Shown here: one piece after another, positions 8,961 to 18,927 of the stretch | Numbering within the stretch: the first letter of the stretch is position 1 | Layout of the letters: each line of letters starts with the position of its first letter | NCBI RefSeq assembly: GCF_025449215.1 | Contig: NZ_CP104900.1 | Span: forward strand, 1,798,001-1,862,000 | Length of the DNA stretch: 64,000 nt | From: Shewanella seohaensis | GTDB taxonomy: Bacteria > Pseudomonadota > Gammaproteobacteria > Enterobacterales > Shewanellaceae | Direction: 5' to 3' | Translations under genes and position numbers: made by a program | Notes under the pieces: generated by a model | Told to the model about the DNA's origin: nothing | Databases searched by the model: none | What the model saw: only the letters and a program-made list of their open reading frames with translations

Positions 8961-9875
8961 TTGGCGATGCTGCATCTTAATTACAACCATCTGTATTATT
9001 TCTGGATGATCAAGAAGAAGGGCTCTGTGGCCAAGGCGGCCGAAGCCCTTTGTCTGACGCCTCAAACCATCACGGGGCAAATTCGCGCCCTTGAAGATCG
9101 CCTTAACGGTAGTCTATTCAAACGTGTCGGACGCAATTTAGAGGCGACGGAACTCGGTGAGTTGGTATTTCGCTACGCTGATAAGATGTTTTCCCTCAGT
9201 TATGAGATGCTCGATTTACTCAACTATCAAAAAGATGATGCCATTTTATTTGAAGTGGGTATTGCCGATGCCTTGTCTAAAGCCTTAGCGAGTCGCGTAT
9301 TACTTTCTGTGGTGCCCAATGACGGCTCTATGCACCTTGCCTGTTATGAAGCGACCCACGAAAGTTTAATGACCCGTTTACGCGAGCATAAACTGGATAT
9401 GATCCTCTCGGACTGTGCGGGTGAGTCATTGAAATATCCTGAGATTTTATCGAAAAAACTGGGTGAGTGTGGCGTGAGCTTTTTCTCCGCTGAAACCTAC
9501 AGCGCCGATTTCCCGGCTTGTTTAGAACAAGCACAATTGCTGATCCCCGGTCGTAGAACATCGCTTGGGCAACAATTATACCGTTGGTTCGATGAACAAA
9601 ATCTTAAGGTGAGCATCCTAGGTGAGTTTGACGATGCGGCGATGATGAAGGCCTTTGGCTACCTGAAACGCGGGATCTTCGTTACGCCGTCGGTTTACCC
9701 TCAAGAGGTGATTTCCCATGGCATGCATCTCCTAGGTGAAACCTTAGATGTGAAGGAAGAATACCATGTGATGTTTGCCGAGCGGATGATCCAACATCCC
9801 GCGGTGAAACGTTTATTAGAGACGGATTTCAGTGATTTATTTGCCGGATTAGACAGCCAAGTTCAGCGGTGTTAA
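8961..9875 (+). CDS. nhaR: Transcriptional activator NhaR (LysR family)
   Basis: NhaR activates nhaA in response to Na+. The 304-residue protein has the LysR winged helix-turn-helix at the N-terminus (GSVAKAAEALCLTPQTITGQI) and an effector-binding domain. The TTG at 8961 is chosen because it lies 6 bases after AGAGGA and MAMLHLNYNHLYYFW aligns residue for residue with E. coli MSMSHINYNHLYYFW; an ATG at 8967 is the alternative. It follows the antiporter gene as in E. coli. Confidence 0.94.
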   Translation: MAMLHLNYNHLYYFWMIKKKGSVAKAAEALCLTPQTITGQIRALEDRLNGSLFKRVGRNLEATELGELVFRYADKMFSLSYEMLDLLNYQKDDAILFEVGIADALSKALASRVLLSVVPNDGSMHLACYEATHESLMTRLREHKLDMILSDCAGESLKYPEILSKKLGECGVSFFSAETYSADFPACLEQAQLLIPGRRTSLGQQLYRWFDEQNLKVSILGEFDDAAMMKAFGYLKRGIFVTPSVYPQEVISHGMHLLGETLDVKEEYHVMFAERMIQHPAVKRLLETDFSDLFAGLDSQVQRC

Positions 9876-9957
9876 ACCGAGTTTCAATACTGCTTGCATC
9901 GACACTCTACGGCGTGAACTGGTAAACTAAGGCGAAATTAGTTTTGGGAGAATTAAC

Positions 9958-10206
9958 TTGGAGTTAATGAACATTGCACGGGTCCGCTGGGCATGTCGCC
10001 GCGGAATGCTCGAATTGGACGTCTTGTTCCAGCCTTTCGTCGAAAATGTTTATCAGGATTTGTCGGATGAAGACAAGGCCCTATTCATTCGTTTACTCGA
10101 GTGTGAAGACCCTGAATTATTTGCATGGTTTATGGGTCATGAAGCCTGTCCCGATGCAGAGCTTGCCCGCATGGTAGTACAAGTCCGTGGCAGAGCGGCG
10201 CCATAG
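9958..10206 (+). CDS. sdhE: FAD assembly factor SdhE (YgfY/CptB)
   Basis: SdhE helps covalent FAD attachment to the flavoprotein subunits of succinate dehydrogenase and fumarate reductase. The 82-residue protein contains the essential RGxxE motif (RRGMLELD) and FIRLLECEDPELFAWFMGH typical of the family. TTG 9958 is preferred because GGGAG lies 7 bases upstream; the in-frame ATG at 9967 is too far away. ygfX starts within its last codons, the conserved sdhE-ygfX pair. Confidence 0.93.
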   Translation: MELMNIARVRWACRRGMLELDVLFQPFVENVYQDLSDEDKALFIRLLECEDPELFAWFMGHEACPDAELARMVVQVRGRAAP

Positions 10207-10626
10207 TTTTAGCGTAAAAGCCTCTTGCGACCAACGACTCTCGTTGGTCGTTTTTGTTTGTGTCTGCAGTACTTCGTTACTTATCTGGCCTGAAACGGAT
10301 GTCGTATTTTGGCTTGTGCTTAAGTTGGTCTTCGCCGTTTTAATCCTCGGATTCTTGGGCTATCAGTTATGGCGACTGAGAACTTGGCATTGCCGTTTTG
10401 AGCTTAATGGAAAAGGGGAAGGTTGGCTATCGACGGGGAGGCGTTTCATGTGCTCCCCAGAACTTGGGTAACGCCCTTTGTTTGCTTGGTTTATTATCAG
10501 TCCGCCGATAAGTTGTATCTTTTGCCCCTTTGGGCCGATATGTTTAGTGATAAGAATTACCGCCACTTATGCCGACTCTTACTTAAGGTTAAAACTCAAG
10601 CGACGAGTCAAGGTGAGTCCCTTTAA
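10187..10626 (+). pseudogene. ygfX: ygfX (CptA-like) membrane protein gene with one frameshift
   Basis: The gene starts GTG 10187 inside sdhE. Two hydrophobic segments (SLVVFVCVCSTSLLIWP, VFWLVLKLVFAVLILGFLGY) are followed by a soluble part. The frame stops at 10471, but the protein clearly continues one frame over (AFHVLPRTWVTPFV, then ADKLYLLPLWADMFSD) to 10626. One G missing from the G run near 10437 (ACGGGGAGG, expected five G) restores about 146 residues (STGEAFHVLPRTW). YgfX is a partner of SdhE in E. coli, reported as a toxin-like inner-membrane protein. Sequence error is the likeliest cause. Confidence 0.8.
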
Positions 10627-10673
10627 TTCAACTCTGAGTTGGTAAGTTTAATCCATTCACTCAACCTAAATAA

Positions 10674-10705
10674 AACGGGCTAAATCTGAGTAGATTTAGC
10701 CCGTT
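10674..10705 (-). terminator. Terminator of nadB
   Basis: A perfect 14-bp stem (10674-10687 with 10692-10705) has a GAGT loop. Read on the reverse strand it is followed by TTTTATTTAG, so it mainly ends nadB; it also lies in the convergent gap after ygfX. Confidence 0.85.
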
Positions 10706-10729
10706 AAATGTGTCACTTAAGCAACTCGG

Positions 10730-12343
10730 TTATTTTTCAGGTTGCAGAATCGTTGGTTGCGGTGAGTCTACCTTCTCGGGATGGTCGATATTGTAGTGCA
10801 GACCACGGCTCTCTTTACGATCCATCGCGCAGCGGATAATCAGCTCCGCCACTTGCACTAAGTTACGCAGTTCCAGCAGGTTATTACTGACCCTGAAGTT
10901 GCTGTAATACTCTTGGATTTCCTGTTGCAACATCAGGCAGCGGCGCAATGCACGCTCCAAGCGTTTATCCGAGCGGACAATCCCCACATAATCCCACATA
11001 AAGAGGCGCAGTTCGTGCCAGTTGTGGGCAATCACCACTTCTTCATCGGAGTTGGACACTTTACTCTCGTCCCACGCCGGAATTTGCCCCGGTAATGGAA
11101 TTTTGTGCATTTGGCTCTCAATATCCTGCGATGCAGCGCGAGCAAATACCAAGCACTCGAGCAGCGAGTTACTCGCCAAGCGGTTTGCACCATGTAAGCC
11201 GGTATAGGCTACTTCACCGATGGCATAGAGACCGTTGAGGTCGGTTTGGCCATGCAAGTCCGTCATTACACCACCACAGGTATAGTGGGCGGCAGGCACC
11301 ACAGGAATGGCATCCTTAGTGATATCAATGCCCAGTTCCAAACAGCGACTGTAAATTGTTGGGAAGTGCTTGATGATAAAGTCGCTGTCTTTATGGCTGA
11401 TGTCTAAGTAGACGCAATCGGCACCTAAACGCTTCATCTCGTAGTCGATGGCGCGGGCCACGATATCGCGGGGCGCGAGTTCGGCGCGCTCGTCAAAGTC
11501 AGGCATAAAGCGGCTGCCATCGGGGCGACGTAAATAAGCTCCTTCACCGCGCAGGGCTTCGGTCAGTAGGAAGTTACGCGCATCAGCATGGTAAAGGCAG
11601 GTTGGATGGAATTGATTAAATTCCATGTTGGCCACACGGCAACCTGCGCGCCACGCCATGGCAATGCCATCACCACTCGCCACATCGGGGTTTGAGGTGT
11701 ATTGGTAGACCTTAGAGCTACCGCCTGTTGCTAATGCGACAAATTTTGCCTTAATGGTTTCGACCTGCTCGGCATTACGGTTCCATACATAAGCGCCTAA
11801 CACGCGATTGCCGGGGCGATTTAATTTACGGGTGGTGATAAGGTCGATGGCGTTGTAACGTTCTAAAACTTGAATATTGGGATGGGCGAGGGCGCGTTCT
11901 TGCAGCGTGGTTTGCACTTCTTTGCCCGTCGCATCTGCGGCATGCAGAATGCGTCTATGGCTGTGGCCGCCTTCGCGGGTCAAATGATAAGGTGCGTCTT
12001 TGGCATTATCGCCAGCGGTTTCTTCTTTATCGAATGCCACGCCACATTCAATTAACCATTGCATGGCGCTCTTGGCGTTTTCAGCGGTAAAAGTTACCAC
12101 TTCTTTATCGCACAAGCCGGCACCGGCCACTAAGGTATCGGCCACATGGGATTCGATGGTGTCACTTTCATCGAACACGGAGGCGATACCGCCTTGGGCG
12201 TAGTATGTCGACCCTTCGGAGAGTGGGCCTTTTGAGAGCAGAATTACGTTTGCTTTTTCAGCAAGATGCAAAGCTAGTGTCAGACCTGCGGCACCGCTAC
12301 CTATGACTAATATGTCAGATTGGTGTTCAACTACTTGTTTCAT
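10730..12343 (-). CDS. nadB: L-aspartate oxidase NadB
   Basis: NadB oxidises L-aspartate to iminoaspartate with FAD, the first step of de novo NAD synthesis together with NadA. The 537-residue protein has the N-terminal FAD-binding Rossmann motif ([16 protein letters not shown]), the family signature [16 protein letters not shown] and the C-terminal FAD site ([16 protein letters not shown]). The start is ATG 12343, without a clear Shine-Dalgarno sequence. It diverges from rpoE, as in E. coli. Confidence 0.97.
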   Translation of the reverse strand: MKQVVEHQSDILVIGSGAAGLTLALHLAEKANVILLSKGPLSEGSTYYAQGGIASVFDESDTIESHVADTLVAGAGLCDKEVVTFTAENAKSAMQWLIECGVAFDKEETAGDNAKDAPYHLTREGGHSHRRILHAADATGKEVQTTLQERALAHPNIQVLERYNAIDLITTRKLNRPGNRVLGAYVWNRNAEQVETIKAKFVALATGGSSKVYQYTSNPDVASGDGIAMAWRAGCRVANMEFNQFHPTCLYHADARNFLLTEALRGEGAYLRRPDGSRFMPDFDERAELAPRDIVARAIDYEMKRLGADCVYLDISHKDSDFIIKHFPTIYSRCLELGIDITKDAIPVVPAAHYTCGGVMTDLHGQTDLNGLYAIGEVAYTGLHGANRLASNSLLECLVFARAASQDIESQMHKIPLPGQIPAWDESKVSNSDEEVVIAHNWHELRLFMWDYVGIVRSDKRLERALRRCLMLQQEIQEYYSNFRVSNNLLELRNLVQVAELIIRCAMDRKESRGLHYNIDHPEKVDSPQPTILQPEK

Positions 12344-12441
12344 CGGGTATCATGCTATGACTGAGAGTGCCATCTATGGTAAACCAACTCACCGATTATG
12401 GGTACTTTCCTTTTAACCTTACTTTTTTTGTATAATTCTTA

Positions 12442-12467
12442 GAACTTTTTCAAAGCACGCTAGTCTA
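12442..12467 (+). promoter_or_regulatory. Putative sigma-E promoter of rpoE
   Basis: GAACTT (12442-12447), a 16-base spacer and TCTA (12464-12467) match the RpoE consensus GAACTT-N15/16-TCnnA. It lies about 65 bases before the rpoE start, as expected for autoregulation of the rpoE-rseABC operon. No transcript data are available here. Confidence 0.6.
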
Positions 12468-12532
12468 CATAAGTGAATATGATTCGAGCGACTGAGAAAT
12501 CAGCATTTTAGATTTGGGAGAAGTCGGCTCGG

Positions 12533-13111
12533 ATGAGTGGACAAATAAGTGATCAACAACTCGTTGAGCGAGTACAACGGGGAGACAAAAACGCTTTTAA
12601 CCTGTTGGTGCTTAAATATCAGAGTAAAGTAGTGAGCTTGATTTCACGCTATGTGCGTAACCAAGCCGACGTTACCGATGTGGCACAGGAAGCGTTTATC
12701 AAAGCTTATCGAGCTTTGCCAAACTTTCGCGGAGAAAGTGCGTTTTATACCTGGTTGTACCGTATAGCCGTGAACACGGCTAAGAATTACCTCGTGTCAC
12801 AGGGGCGCAGAGCGCCTGCAAATGATGTGGATGCCGAGGATGCCGAATACTACGAAGGCAGTGATGCGCTAAAGGAGTTTGCCTCCCCAGAGCGACTAAT
12901 GTTATCGGACGAAATCAAAAAAGTGGTTTTCGAGACATTAGAAACCTTGCCGGAAGAATTACGTATGGCGATTTCGCTACGTGAACTCGATGGGATGAGT
13001 TACGAGGATATTGCCATCATCATGGATTGCCCTGTGGGGACTGTAAGATCTCGCATCTTCCGCGCCCGTGAAGCAATCGATAAAAAACTCCAGCCATTAC
13101 TGGAAGAGTAA
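12533..13111 (+). CDS. rpoE: RNA polymerase sigma-E factor RpoE
   Basis: RpoE directs transcription of envelope-stress genes and is held inactive by RseA. The 192-residue ECF sigma factor shows region 2 (DVAQEAFIKAYRALPNFRGESAF, shown in parts) and region 4 (LRELDGMSYEDIAIIM, GTVRSRIFRAREAI). GGGAG lies 12 bases before ATG 12533. It is the first gene of rpoE-rseA-rseB-rseC. Confidence 0.97.
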   Translation: MSGQISDQQLVERVQRGDKNAFNLLVLKYQSKVVSLISRYVRNQADVTDVAQEAFIKAYRALPNFRGESAFYTWLYRIAVNTAKNYLVSQGRRAPANDVDAEDAEYYEGSDALKEFASPERLMLSDEIKKVVFETLETLPEELRMAISLRELDGMSYEDIAIIMDCPVGTVRSRIFRAREAIDKKLQPLLEE

Positions 13112-13137
13112 CACCCTTAAATTTAGACAGGTGAACA

Positions 13138-13761
13138 ATGGATAAATTAGGTCAAGAATGGGTATCTGCCGCTGTCGATGGAGAGACAGATCTGCAGACT
13201 ATGGCAGAACTTGCTGCCGATACGCATTCACATAATAAATGGCGTAACTATCATGTGATAGGTGATGCTATGCGGGGTGAATTGCCCCAGGCTATGGCGT
13301 TAGACCTTTCCGCCAGTATTGCAGCTGCAATCGAACTTGAGCCTGCCATTGTCTCGCCTCAAGTGAGCGCACCTGAAGTTACAGCGGCTCCACAGCAAGT
13401 CGCCGTCAATGCTGGCCAAAGCCGCGTTGTGCCGTTATTCAAACAGTTTGGTCAGTATGCGATTGCCGCTACTGTGGCCATGTTCGCCATCGTCGGCGTT
13501 CAGAACTTTAACCAAACAGCTGATGATGCCGCGTCGCCATCGCCAGTGCTCATTACCCGTCCCCTGGTTGGTAGTGCATCGCCAGTGAGCTTACAGACAG
13601 GTCCTGTGCAGCAAAATCAGAGCTACACTAATGACCAAATGAATGAGCAACGTCGCCGAATTAACACTTATATTCAGGACCATATGTTGCAACAACGATT
13701 GAATACGGGTGCCGTTGTAGAAGACAATAGCGAGGTTATTCCCGTTCCTGTCAATCAGTAG
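13138..13761 (+). CDS. rseA: Anti-sigma-E factor RseA
   Basis: RseA is the inner-membrane anti-sigma factor that binds RpoE and is degraded stepwise by DegS and RseP after outer-membrane stress. The 207-residue protein has a cytoplasmic sigma-binding domain (about 1-95, MDKLGQEWVSAAVDGE), one membrane segment (FGQYAIAATVAMFAIVGV, about 103-120) and a periplasmic tail rich in Q, N and S. Its place directly after rpoE supports the call. Confidence 0.92.
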   Translation: MDKLGQEWVSAAVDGETDLQTMAELAADTHSHNKWRNYHVIGDAMRGELPQAMALDLSASIAAAIELEPAIVSPQVSAPEVTAAPQQVAVNAGQSRVVPLFKQFGQYAIAATVAMFAIVGVQNFNQTADDAASPSPVLITRPLVGSASPVSLQTGPVQQNQSYTNDQMNEQRRRINTYIQDHMLQQRLNTGAVVEDNSEVIPVPVNQ

Positions 13762-13773
13762 TAAGGAGTTAAC

Positions 13774-14706
13774 TTGCGTCTAATCCTGTTGGCTTTGTTA
13801 GCCTTGGTATTCCCTGCAGTGGCGCAGGAAGATATGCCTGCCAAAGTCTGGCTTGAGAAAATGAGCCAGGCTTTAAAAGAGAAAGAGTTTAAAGCATCGA
13901 TTATACAACTTCAGGCCGACCATATTCGGCCTTTGGTTTATCTTCACGGTAAGGTGAATAATCAAGAAGTTGCGTTTCTTGAGTACCTCAATGGCCCGCC
14001 AAAAAATGCGGTCAGAGTGGGCAATCGAGTCACCTTTATCGAACACGATCAACCCGCCTATAGCATCCTTTCTAATCATATTCAGGGCGTATGGCCTGCG
14101 GCTTTCTCGTCAAAGATGAGTGATTTAGAAGTGGGTTATCAGTTTGTACTCGGTGGTCGTACGCGTATTGCGGGACGTCCCGGTCAAATGATCCGTTTAC
14201 TGCCAAATGATGAGTACCGTTACGGTTTCCAAATTTGGCTGGATATGGACACCTATCTGCCCCTCAGATACGACATGCTGACTCAAGATAAACAATTACT
14301 TGAACAGTTGATGGTGATTGAGCTTATTGAGTTAAATGAGCCGCCATCGATTTTACAGGAAGCCTATAAGCAAGAATGGCCAGCGGTTATCGATCAGGCT
14401 GAACGCCAAGATGGACAAAATTGGCAGTTTTCTTGGTTACCAGCAGGATTTAGTGTTGTGGTGCGTGATCACCACCGTTTGATTGGCAGTCACGAGGCGG
14501 TTGAATATATTGCCTTAACCGATGGCTTAGCCAGTATTTCTGTCTATGTCGCACGAGCAGGTTCCACGCCATTACCCGAAGAGTTAATCACTCGTAATGG
14601 CTTGTCTTTGGTATCTGAAAAAGTGGGTAACGCCGAAGTAGTTGCCGTGGGTAAAGTACCGACAGAAACCTTGGCCCGTATCGCAAAAAGTCTGATGTTA
14701 GAATAA
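13774..14706 (+). CDS. rseB: Sigma-E regulatory protein RseB
   Basis: RseB is the periplasmic protein that binds RseA and shields it from DegS; it senses lipoprotein and LPS signals. The 310-residue product has a signal peptide (MRLILLALLALVFPAVAQ) and the two-domain MucB/RseB body (YLHGKVNNQEVAFLEYLNG; SVYVARAGSTPLPEE). The start is TTG 13774 behind AAGGAG at 13763, 12 bases after rseA. Confidence 0.93.
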   Translation: MRLILLALLALVFPAVAQEDMPAKVWLEKMSQALKEKEFKASIIQLQADHIRPLVYLHGKVNNQEVAFLEYLNGPPKNAVRVGNRVTFIEHDQPAYSILSNHIQGVWPAAFSSKMSDLEVGYQFVLGGRTRIAGRPGQMIRLLPNDEYRYGFQIWLDMDTYLPLRYDMLTQDKQLLEQLMVIELIELNEPPSILQEAYKQEWPAVIDQAERQDGQNWQFSWLPAGFSVVVRDHHRLIGSHEAVEYIALTDGLASISVYVARAGSTPLPEELITRNGLSLVSEKVGNAEVVAVGKVPTETLARIAKSLMLE

Positions 14707-14717
14707 GGCCTCCTATC

Positions 14718-15191
14718 ATGATGGAAGAAGTTGCGCGGGTTATCGCCTGCGATAATCAAGGTTGGCTGACCGTCGAGGTTGAGCTTAAAAGTACTTGCAA
14801 GAGCTGCAGCAGTAGCGAGTCTTGTGGTACGTCGGCTGTGGCTCAGGCTTTTTCGGCAAAGACACAACAATTCTCCATTCAAAGTGAACGAAACTGCGAG
14901 GTTGGCGAACTGCTAAAGCTCGGTTTGCCAGAGAGCGTGATCCTGAAAGCGGCGGCCTTAGTTTATTTGATGCCGCTGCTTGGTTTATTTGCTGGCGCGG
15001 TATTTGGCCAGTTTTTCGCAGGTTTATTGGAAATCAATTCGGATCTCAGTGCGATAGCCTTTGCTGCCTTAGGTGCGTTAGCCGCTTGGTTCTTTGGAAA
15101 GCACAAGGCAAAACAACTCGAAGTCGATTCGCAACCTGTCATTTTGGCTTATTTAGGCTCAGGGATCAGTTTAGAAAAATTACCCGTTTAA
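14718..15191 (+). CDS. rseC: SoxR-reducing/sigma-E regulatory protein RseC
   Basis: RseC is an inner-membrane protein with a small positive effect on RpoE; family members are also linked to Rnf-type electron transfer and SoxR reduction. The 157-residue protein has an N-terminal cysteine cluster C-x2-C-x5-C (CKSCSSSESC) and two membrane segments (AAALVYLMPLLGLFAGAVFG; LSAIAFAALGALAAWFF). It closes the rpoE operon 11 bases after rseB. Confidence 0.92.
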   Translation: MMEEVARVIACDNQGWLTVEVELKSTCKSCSSSESCGTSAVAQAFSAKTQQFSIQSERNCEVGELLKLGLPESVILKAAALVYLMPLLGLFAGAVFGQFFAGLLEINSDLSAIAFAALGALAAWFFGKHKAKQLEVDSQPVILAYLGSGISLEKLPV

Positions 15192-15279
15192 TTTCATATT
15201 GTTATTGATTTTAATCTGGCAATAAACTTCCGCTGAGAGCCACATTTTCCGACTTAAAGAGAAGGATGAGTGAATCTGA

Positions 15280-15308
15280 TTGGTATTGAAACCGCAATCA
15301 GGTACAAT
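15280..15308 (+). promoter_or_regulatory. Possible sigma-70 promoter of lepA-lepB
   Basis: TTGGTA (15280-15285), a 17-base spacer and TACAAT (15303-15308) lie 50 bases before the lepA start. The -10 is good and the -35 moderate; the call rests on spacing and position only. Confidence 0.4.
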
Positions 15309-15358
15309 TTCGCACCTTTGAACCGTATCCATTTTTCAGTATTAGTCATAGCAGCATA

Positions 15359-17149
15359 ATGAAACACATTAGAAACTTCTCAATTATTGCCCATATCGAC
15401 CATGGTAAATCGACGCTATCAGATCGTCTGATTCAGGTTTGTGGCGGGTTAAGCGACCGTGAAATGGATGCGCAAGTTCTTGATTCTATGGATCTAGAGC
15501 GTGAGCGCGGTATCACGATTAAGGCCCAGAGCGTCACGTTGGAATACAAAGCCAAAAATGGCGAAACTTACCAACTTAACTTTATTGATACCCCAGGCCA
15601 CGTTGACTTTTCCTATGAAGTATCTCGTTCATTAGCCGCCTGTGAGGGTGCGCTGCTCGTGGTGGATGCGGGTCAAGGCGTTGAAGCTCAAACGCTCGCG
15701 AACTGTTACACCGCGCTGGATATGAATCTGGACGTGGTACCTATCCTCAACAAAATCGATTTACCCCAAGCCGATCCTGAGCGCGTAGCCGCTGAGATTG
15801 AAGACATCGTGGGTATCGATGCGATGAACGCTGTCCGTTGCTCGGCCAAAACCGGCGTGGGTATTGACGAAGTATTAGAAGTCATCGTCGATCAAATTCC
15901 ACCGCCAGAAGGCGATCCAGAGGCGCCGCTACAAGCGCTTATTATCGACTCTTGGTTTGATAGCTACTTAGGCGTTGTTTCTCTGGTACGTATTAAAAAC
16001 GGCGTGCTGAAGAAAGGTGACAAGTTTAAGGTGATGTCTACCGGACAAAACCACACTGCAGACCGCGTGGGTATTTTCACACCTAAACAAACCGATAAAA
16101 CCGAGCTGAAAACCGGTGAAGTAGGTTTCGTTATCGCGGGTATTAAAGAAATTCACGGTGCACCTGTGGGAGATACCTTGACGCTGGCTAAGCATGGCGC
16201 TGAAAAGCCATTACCCGGCTTTAAGAAAGTGAAGCCTCAGGTTTACGCCGGTGTGTTCCCAATTTCTACCGATGAATATGAAAACTTCCGCGATGCGCTG
16301 AACAAACTCAGCCTCAACGATGCGTCATTGTTCTTCGAACCTGAAAGTTCATCAGCACTGGGTTTTGGTTTCCGTATTGGCTATTTAGGCCTGCTCCACA
16401 TGGAAATCATTCAAGAACGTTTAGAGCGTGAATACGATCTTGACCTAATCACGACGGCACCAACCGTAGTGTATGAAGTGCTGTTGACCAGTGGTGAAAC
16501 CATCTATGTTGATAACCCAGCAGACTTGCCGGCGATTAACAACATTGAAGAGATGCGTGAGCCTATCGTTGAAGCTAACATTCTGGTGCCAAAAGAATAC
16601 TTAGGTAACGTGATTACCCTGTGTATCGAAAAACGTGGTACCCAAGTGAACATGGTTTACCACGGTAATCAAGTGGCCGTGACTTACCACCTGCCAATGG
16701 CAGAAGTGGTGATGGACTTCTTCGACCGCTTAAAATCGACCAGCCGTGGTTATGCATCGTTAGAATACAACTTCATCCGCTTCGATCCTGCGGACATGGT
16801 GCGCTTAGACATTCTGATCAACGGCGACCGCGTAGACGCATTGGCGATGATTATTCACCGTTCAAACATTCGTCACCGTGGTTTAGCGTTGGTTGAGAAG
16901 ATGAAGGAGCTGATCCCACGTCAGATGTTTGATATCGCGATTCAAGCCGCTGTTGGCAGCCAAATTATTGCCCGTTCTACCGTAAAAGCCCTACGTAAAG
17001 ACGTAACGGCGAAGTGTTACGGTGGTGACGTTTCCCGTAAGAAGAAACTCTTGAATAAACAAAAAGAGGGTAAAAAACGGATGAAACAAGTGGGTAACGT
17101 TGAGGTGCCGCAAGAGGCGTTCTTAGCGGTACTTAAGCTAAACGAGTAA
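15359..17149 (+). CDS. lepA: Elongation factor 4 (LepA)
   Basis: LepA is a ribosome-bound GTPase affecting translation and ribosome assembly. The 596-residue product has the GTP-binding motifs AHIDHGKST (G1), DTPGHVDF (G3) and NKIDLP (G4), EF-G-like domains and the LepA-specific C-terminal domain ([20 protein letters not shown]). The start is ATG 15359 with no strong Shine-Dalgarno. lepB follows after a 178-base gap with a hairpin. Confidence 0.98.
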   Translation: MKHIRNFSIIAHIDHGKSTLSDRLIQVCGGLSDREMDAQVLDSMDLERERGITIKAQSVTLEYKAKNGETYQLNFIDTPGHVDFSYEVSRSLAACEGALLVVDAGQGVEAQTLANCYTALDMNLDVVPILNKIDLPQADPERVAAEIEDIVGIDAMNAVRCSAKTGVGIDEVLEVIVDQIPPPEGDPEAPLQALIIDSWFDSYLGVVSLVRIKNGVLKKGDKFKVMSTGQNHTADRVGIFTPKQTDKTELKTGEVGFVIAGIKEIHGAPVGDTLTLAKHGAEKPLPGFKKVKPQVYAGVFPISTDEYENFRDALNKLSLNDASLFFEPESSSALGFGFRIGYLGLLHMEIIQERLEREYDLDLITTAPTVVYEVLLTSGETIYVDNPADLPAINNIEEMREPIVEANILVPKEYLGNVITLCIEKRGTQVNMVYHGNQVAVTYHLPMAEVVMDFFDRLKSTSRGYASLEYNFIRFDPADMVRLDILINGDRVDALAMIIHRSNIRHRGLALVEKMKELIPRQMFDIAIQAAVGSQIIARSTVKALRKDVTAKCYGGDVSRKKKLLNKQKEGKKRMKQVGNVEVPQEAFLAVLKLNE

Positions 17150-17179
17150 CACTCGAGATAACACAATTTAGCTATTATT

Positions 17180-17200
17180 GCGCCGCAGTTTGCGGCGCTT
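17180..17200 (+). terminator. Hairpin between lepA and lepB
   Basis: GCGCCGCA/TGCGGCGC (17180-17187 and 17191-17198) pairs perfectly around a 3-base loop and is followed by TTTA. The T-run is short, so readthrough into lepB is likely. Confidence 0.5.
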
Positions 17201-17327
17201 TACTTAGCTTATCGTATGTTTTGTGGTGTTTTTTAGAAATACGGTAAGTTAACTAAAGTTCGCGAGTCGAAATACAATAGTCGCTGAGTTTGGATCTTTA
17301 CATTTCAAGGCAGGAGTTCAATAAGCA

Positions 17328-18245
17328 ATGGCAGCCTATTTTTCCATTATTTTAGTGCTAGTCACCCTGATTTCAGGGCTGATCTGGTTAATCGATGTGC
17401 TGGTCTTTGCGCCTAAACGCCGCGAAAGCTTAGCCTTAGCTAAGGCTTCTCAGGCTAATTTAACCGAGGAAGCCGAATATAACATCATCCGCGAACCCAC
17501 AGTGGTTGAAACCGCGCATTCCATCTTCCCTGTGATTGCCTTCGTGTTGATCCTGCGCTCGTTTATTTACGAACCATTCCAAATTCCCTCAGGCTCTATG
17601 ATGCCAACCCTATTAGTGGGTGACTTTATTCTGGTGGAAAAGTTTAGCTATGGCCTAAAAGATCCCGTATGGCGCACTAAACTGATTGAAACGGGCGAGC
17701 CGAAACGTGGCGATGTGATTGTGTTTAAATACCCTGAGAACCCTCAGATTGACTACATCAAGCGCGTGGTGGGTTTACCGGGCGATAGGATTATTTACCG
17801 CAATAAGCAGTTGATGATCCAAAAAGCCTGTGGCGCAGAGCAAACTAATTGTCCAGAGCCAGAACTGGTGGCGCGTACCGAAATCAGCCGTGGTGATTTC
17901 AGCCAAGATGGTGTGCCATTAATTCGTTTTAAAGAGCAACTCGGTGAAGTGGCCCACGATATTTTAATCAATCCAAGCCGCCCCGATATGCTGGGATACT
18001 TCAAGCGTGAAGCTAACTTACCCGCGGGTGAGTTCCTTGTACCCGAAGGACATTATTTTGCGATGGGTGACAACCGCGATAACAGTACCGACAGCCGTTT
18101 CTGGGGCTTTGTCCCAGAAGAGAATCTTGTCGGCAAAGCGGTCGCTATCTGGATTAGTTTTGAGTTTGACCGTTCTAAAGCCGACTTCCTGCCAACTTGG
18201 GTGCCAAGTGGAGTACGTTTTGAACGAGTAGGTGGAATTCACTAG
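17328..18245 (+). CDS. lepB: Signal peptidase I
   Basis: LepB cleaves signal peptides of exported proteins at the outer face of the inner membrane. The 305-residue protein has two N-terminal membrane segments, the catalytic serine S90 (PSGSMMPTL) and the general base K145 ([11 protein letters not shown]), followed by the box E motif [19 protein letters not shown] precedes ATG 17328. Its end overlaps the region in front of rnc. Confidence 0.97.
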   Translation: MAAYFSIILVLVTLISGLIWLIDVLVFAPKRRESLALAKASQANLTEEAEYNIIREPTVVETAHSIFPVIAFVLILRSFIYEPFQIPSGSMMPTLLVGDFILVEKFSYGLKDPVWRTKLIETGEPKRGDVIVFKYPENPQIDYIKRVVGLPGDRIIYRNKQLMIQKACGAEQTNCPEPELVARTEISRGDFSQDGVPLIRFKEQLGEVAHDILINPSRPDMLGYFKREANLPAGEFLVPEGHYFAMGDNRDNSTDSRFWGFVPEENLVGKAVAIWISFEFDRSKADFLPTWVPSGVRFERVGGIH

Positions 18246-18246
18246 T

Positions 18247-18927
18247 ATGGAACCGATTAAAAATTTGCCCCGTTTGTGCCGTACTTTGGGTTATGAGTTC
18301 AAGAATCTTGAGCTTCTGACCCAAGCGTTGACCCACAGAAGTGCGGCAAATAAGCACAACGAGCGGTTAGAGTTTTTAGGCGATTCGATTTTATCGATTG
18401 TGATTTCAGACGCCTTATACCATCAGTTTCCTAAGGCGACTGAGGGTGACTTGAGCAGGATGCGCGCCACCTTAGTGCGTGGTGATACGCTCACCTTGAT
18501 TGCTAAGGCCTTTAAGCTTGGGGATTATTTATTCTTAGGCCCCGGCGAGTTAAAGAGTGGTGGTTTTAGACGTGAGTCTATCTTGGCCGATGCGGTCGAG
18601 GCGATTATCGGCGCAATCTACTTAGATTCCGATCTCGAAGTGTGCCGTAAGCTGTTACTGCATTGGTACGCTGAGCGTTTGGCCGAGATCCAACCGGGCG
18701 TGAATCAAAAAGACGCTAAAACCTTACTGCAAGAATATTTACAAGGGTTAAAGAAGCCGCTACCCGATTACCAAGTAATCAATATAGAAGGCGATGCCCA
18801 CGATCAAACATTCACCGTTGAATGTCGTATAGATGACTTGAGCGAAAGCGTGATTGGCGTAGCGAGTTCGCGCCGCAAAGCCGAGCAGATTGCCGCGGCT
18901 CAAGTATTGGAGTTACTGAAGAAATGA
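18247..18927 (+). CDS. rnc: Ribonuclease III
   Basis: RNase III cuts double-stranded RNA and processes rRNA precursors. The 226-residue product has the signature [11 protein letters not shown] with D46 and a second acidic cluster ([13 protein letters not shown]), then a C-terminal dsRNA-binding domain ([30 protein letters not shown]). ATG 18247 gives exactly the E. coli length; a GTG at 18232 inside lepB is possible but would add five residues without family support. The stop overlaps the era ATG (ATGA). Confidence 0.97.
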   Translation: MEPIKNLPRLCRTLGYEFKNLELLTQALTHRSAANKHNERLEFLGDSILSIVISDALYHQFPKATEGDLSRMRATLVRGDTLTLIAKAFKLGDYLFLGPGELKSGGFRRESILADAVEAIIGAIYLDSDLEVCRKLLLHWYAERLAEIQPGVNQKDAKTLLQEYLQGLKKPLPDYQVINIEGDAHDQTFTVECRIDDLSESVIGVASSRRKAEQIAAAQVLELLKK

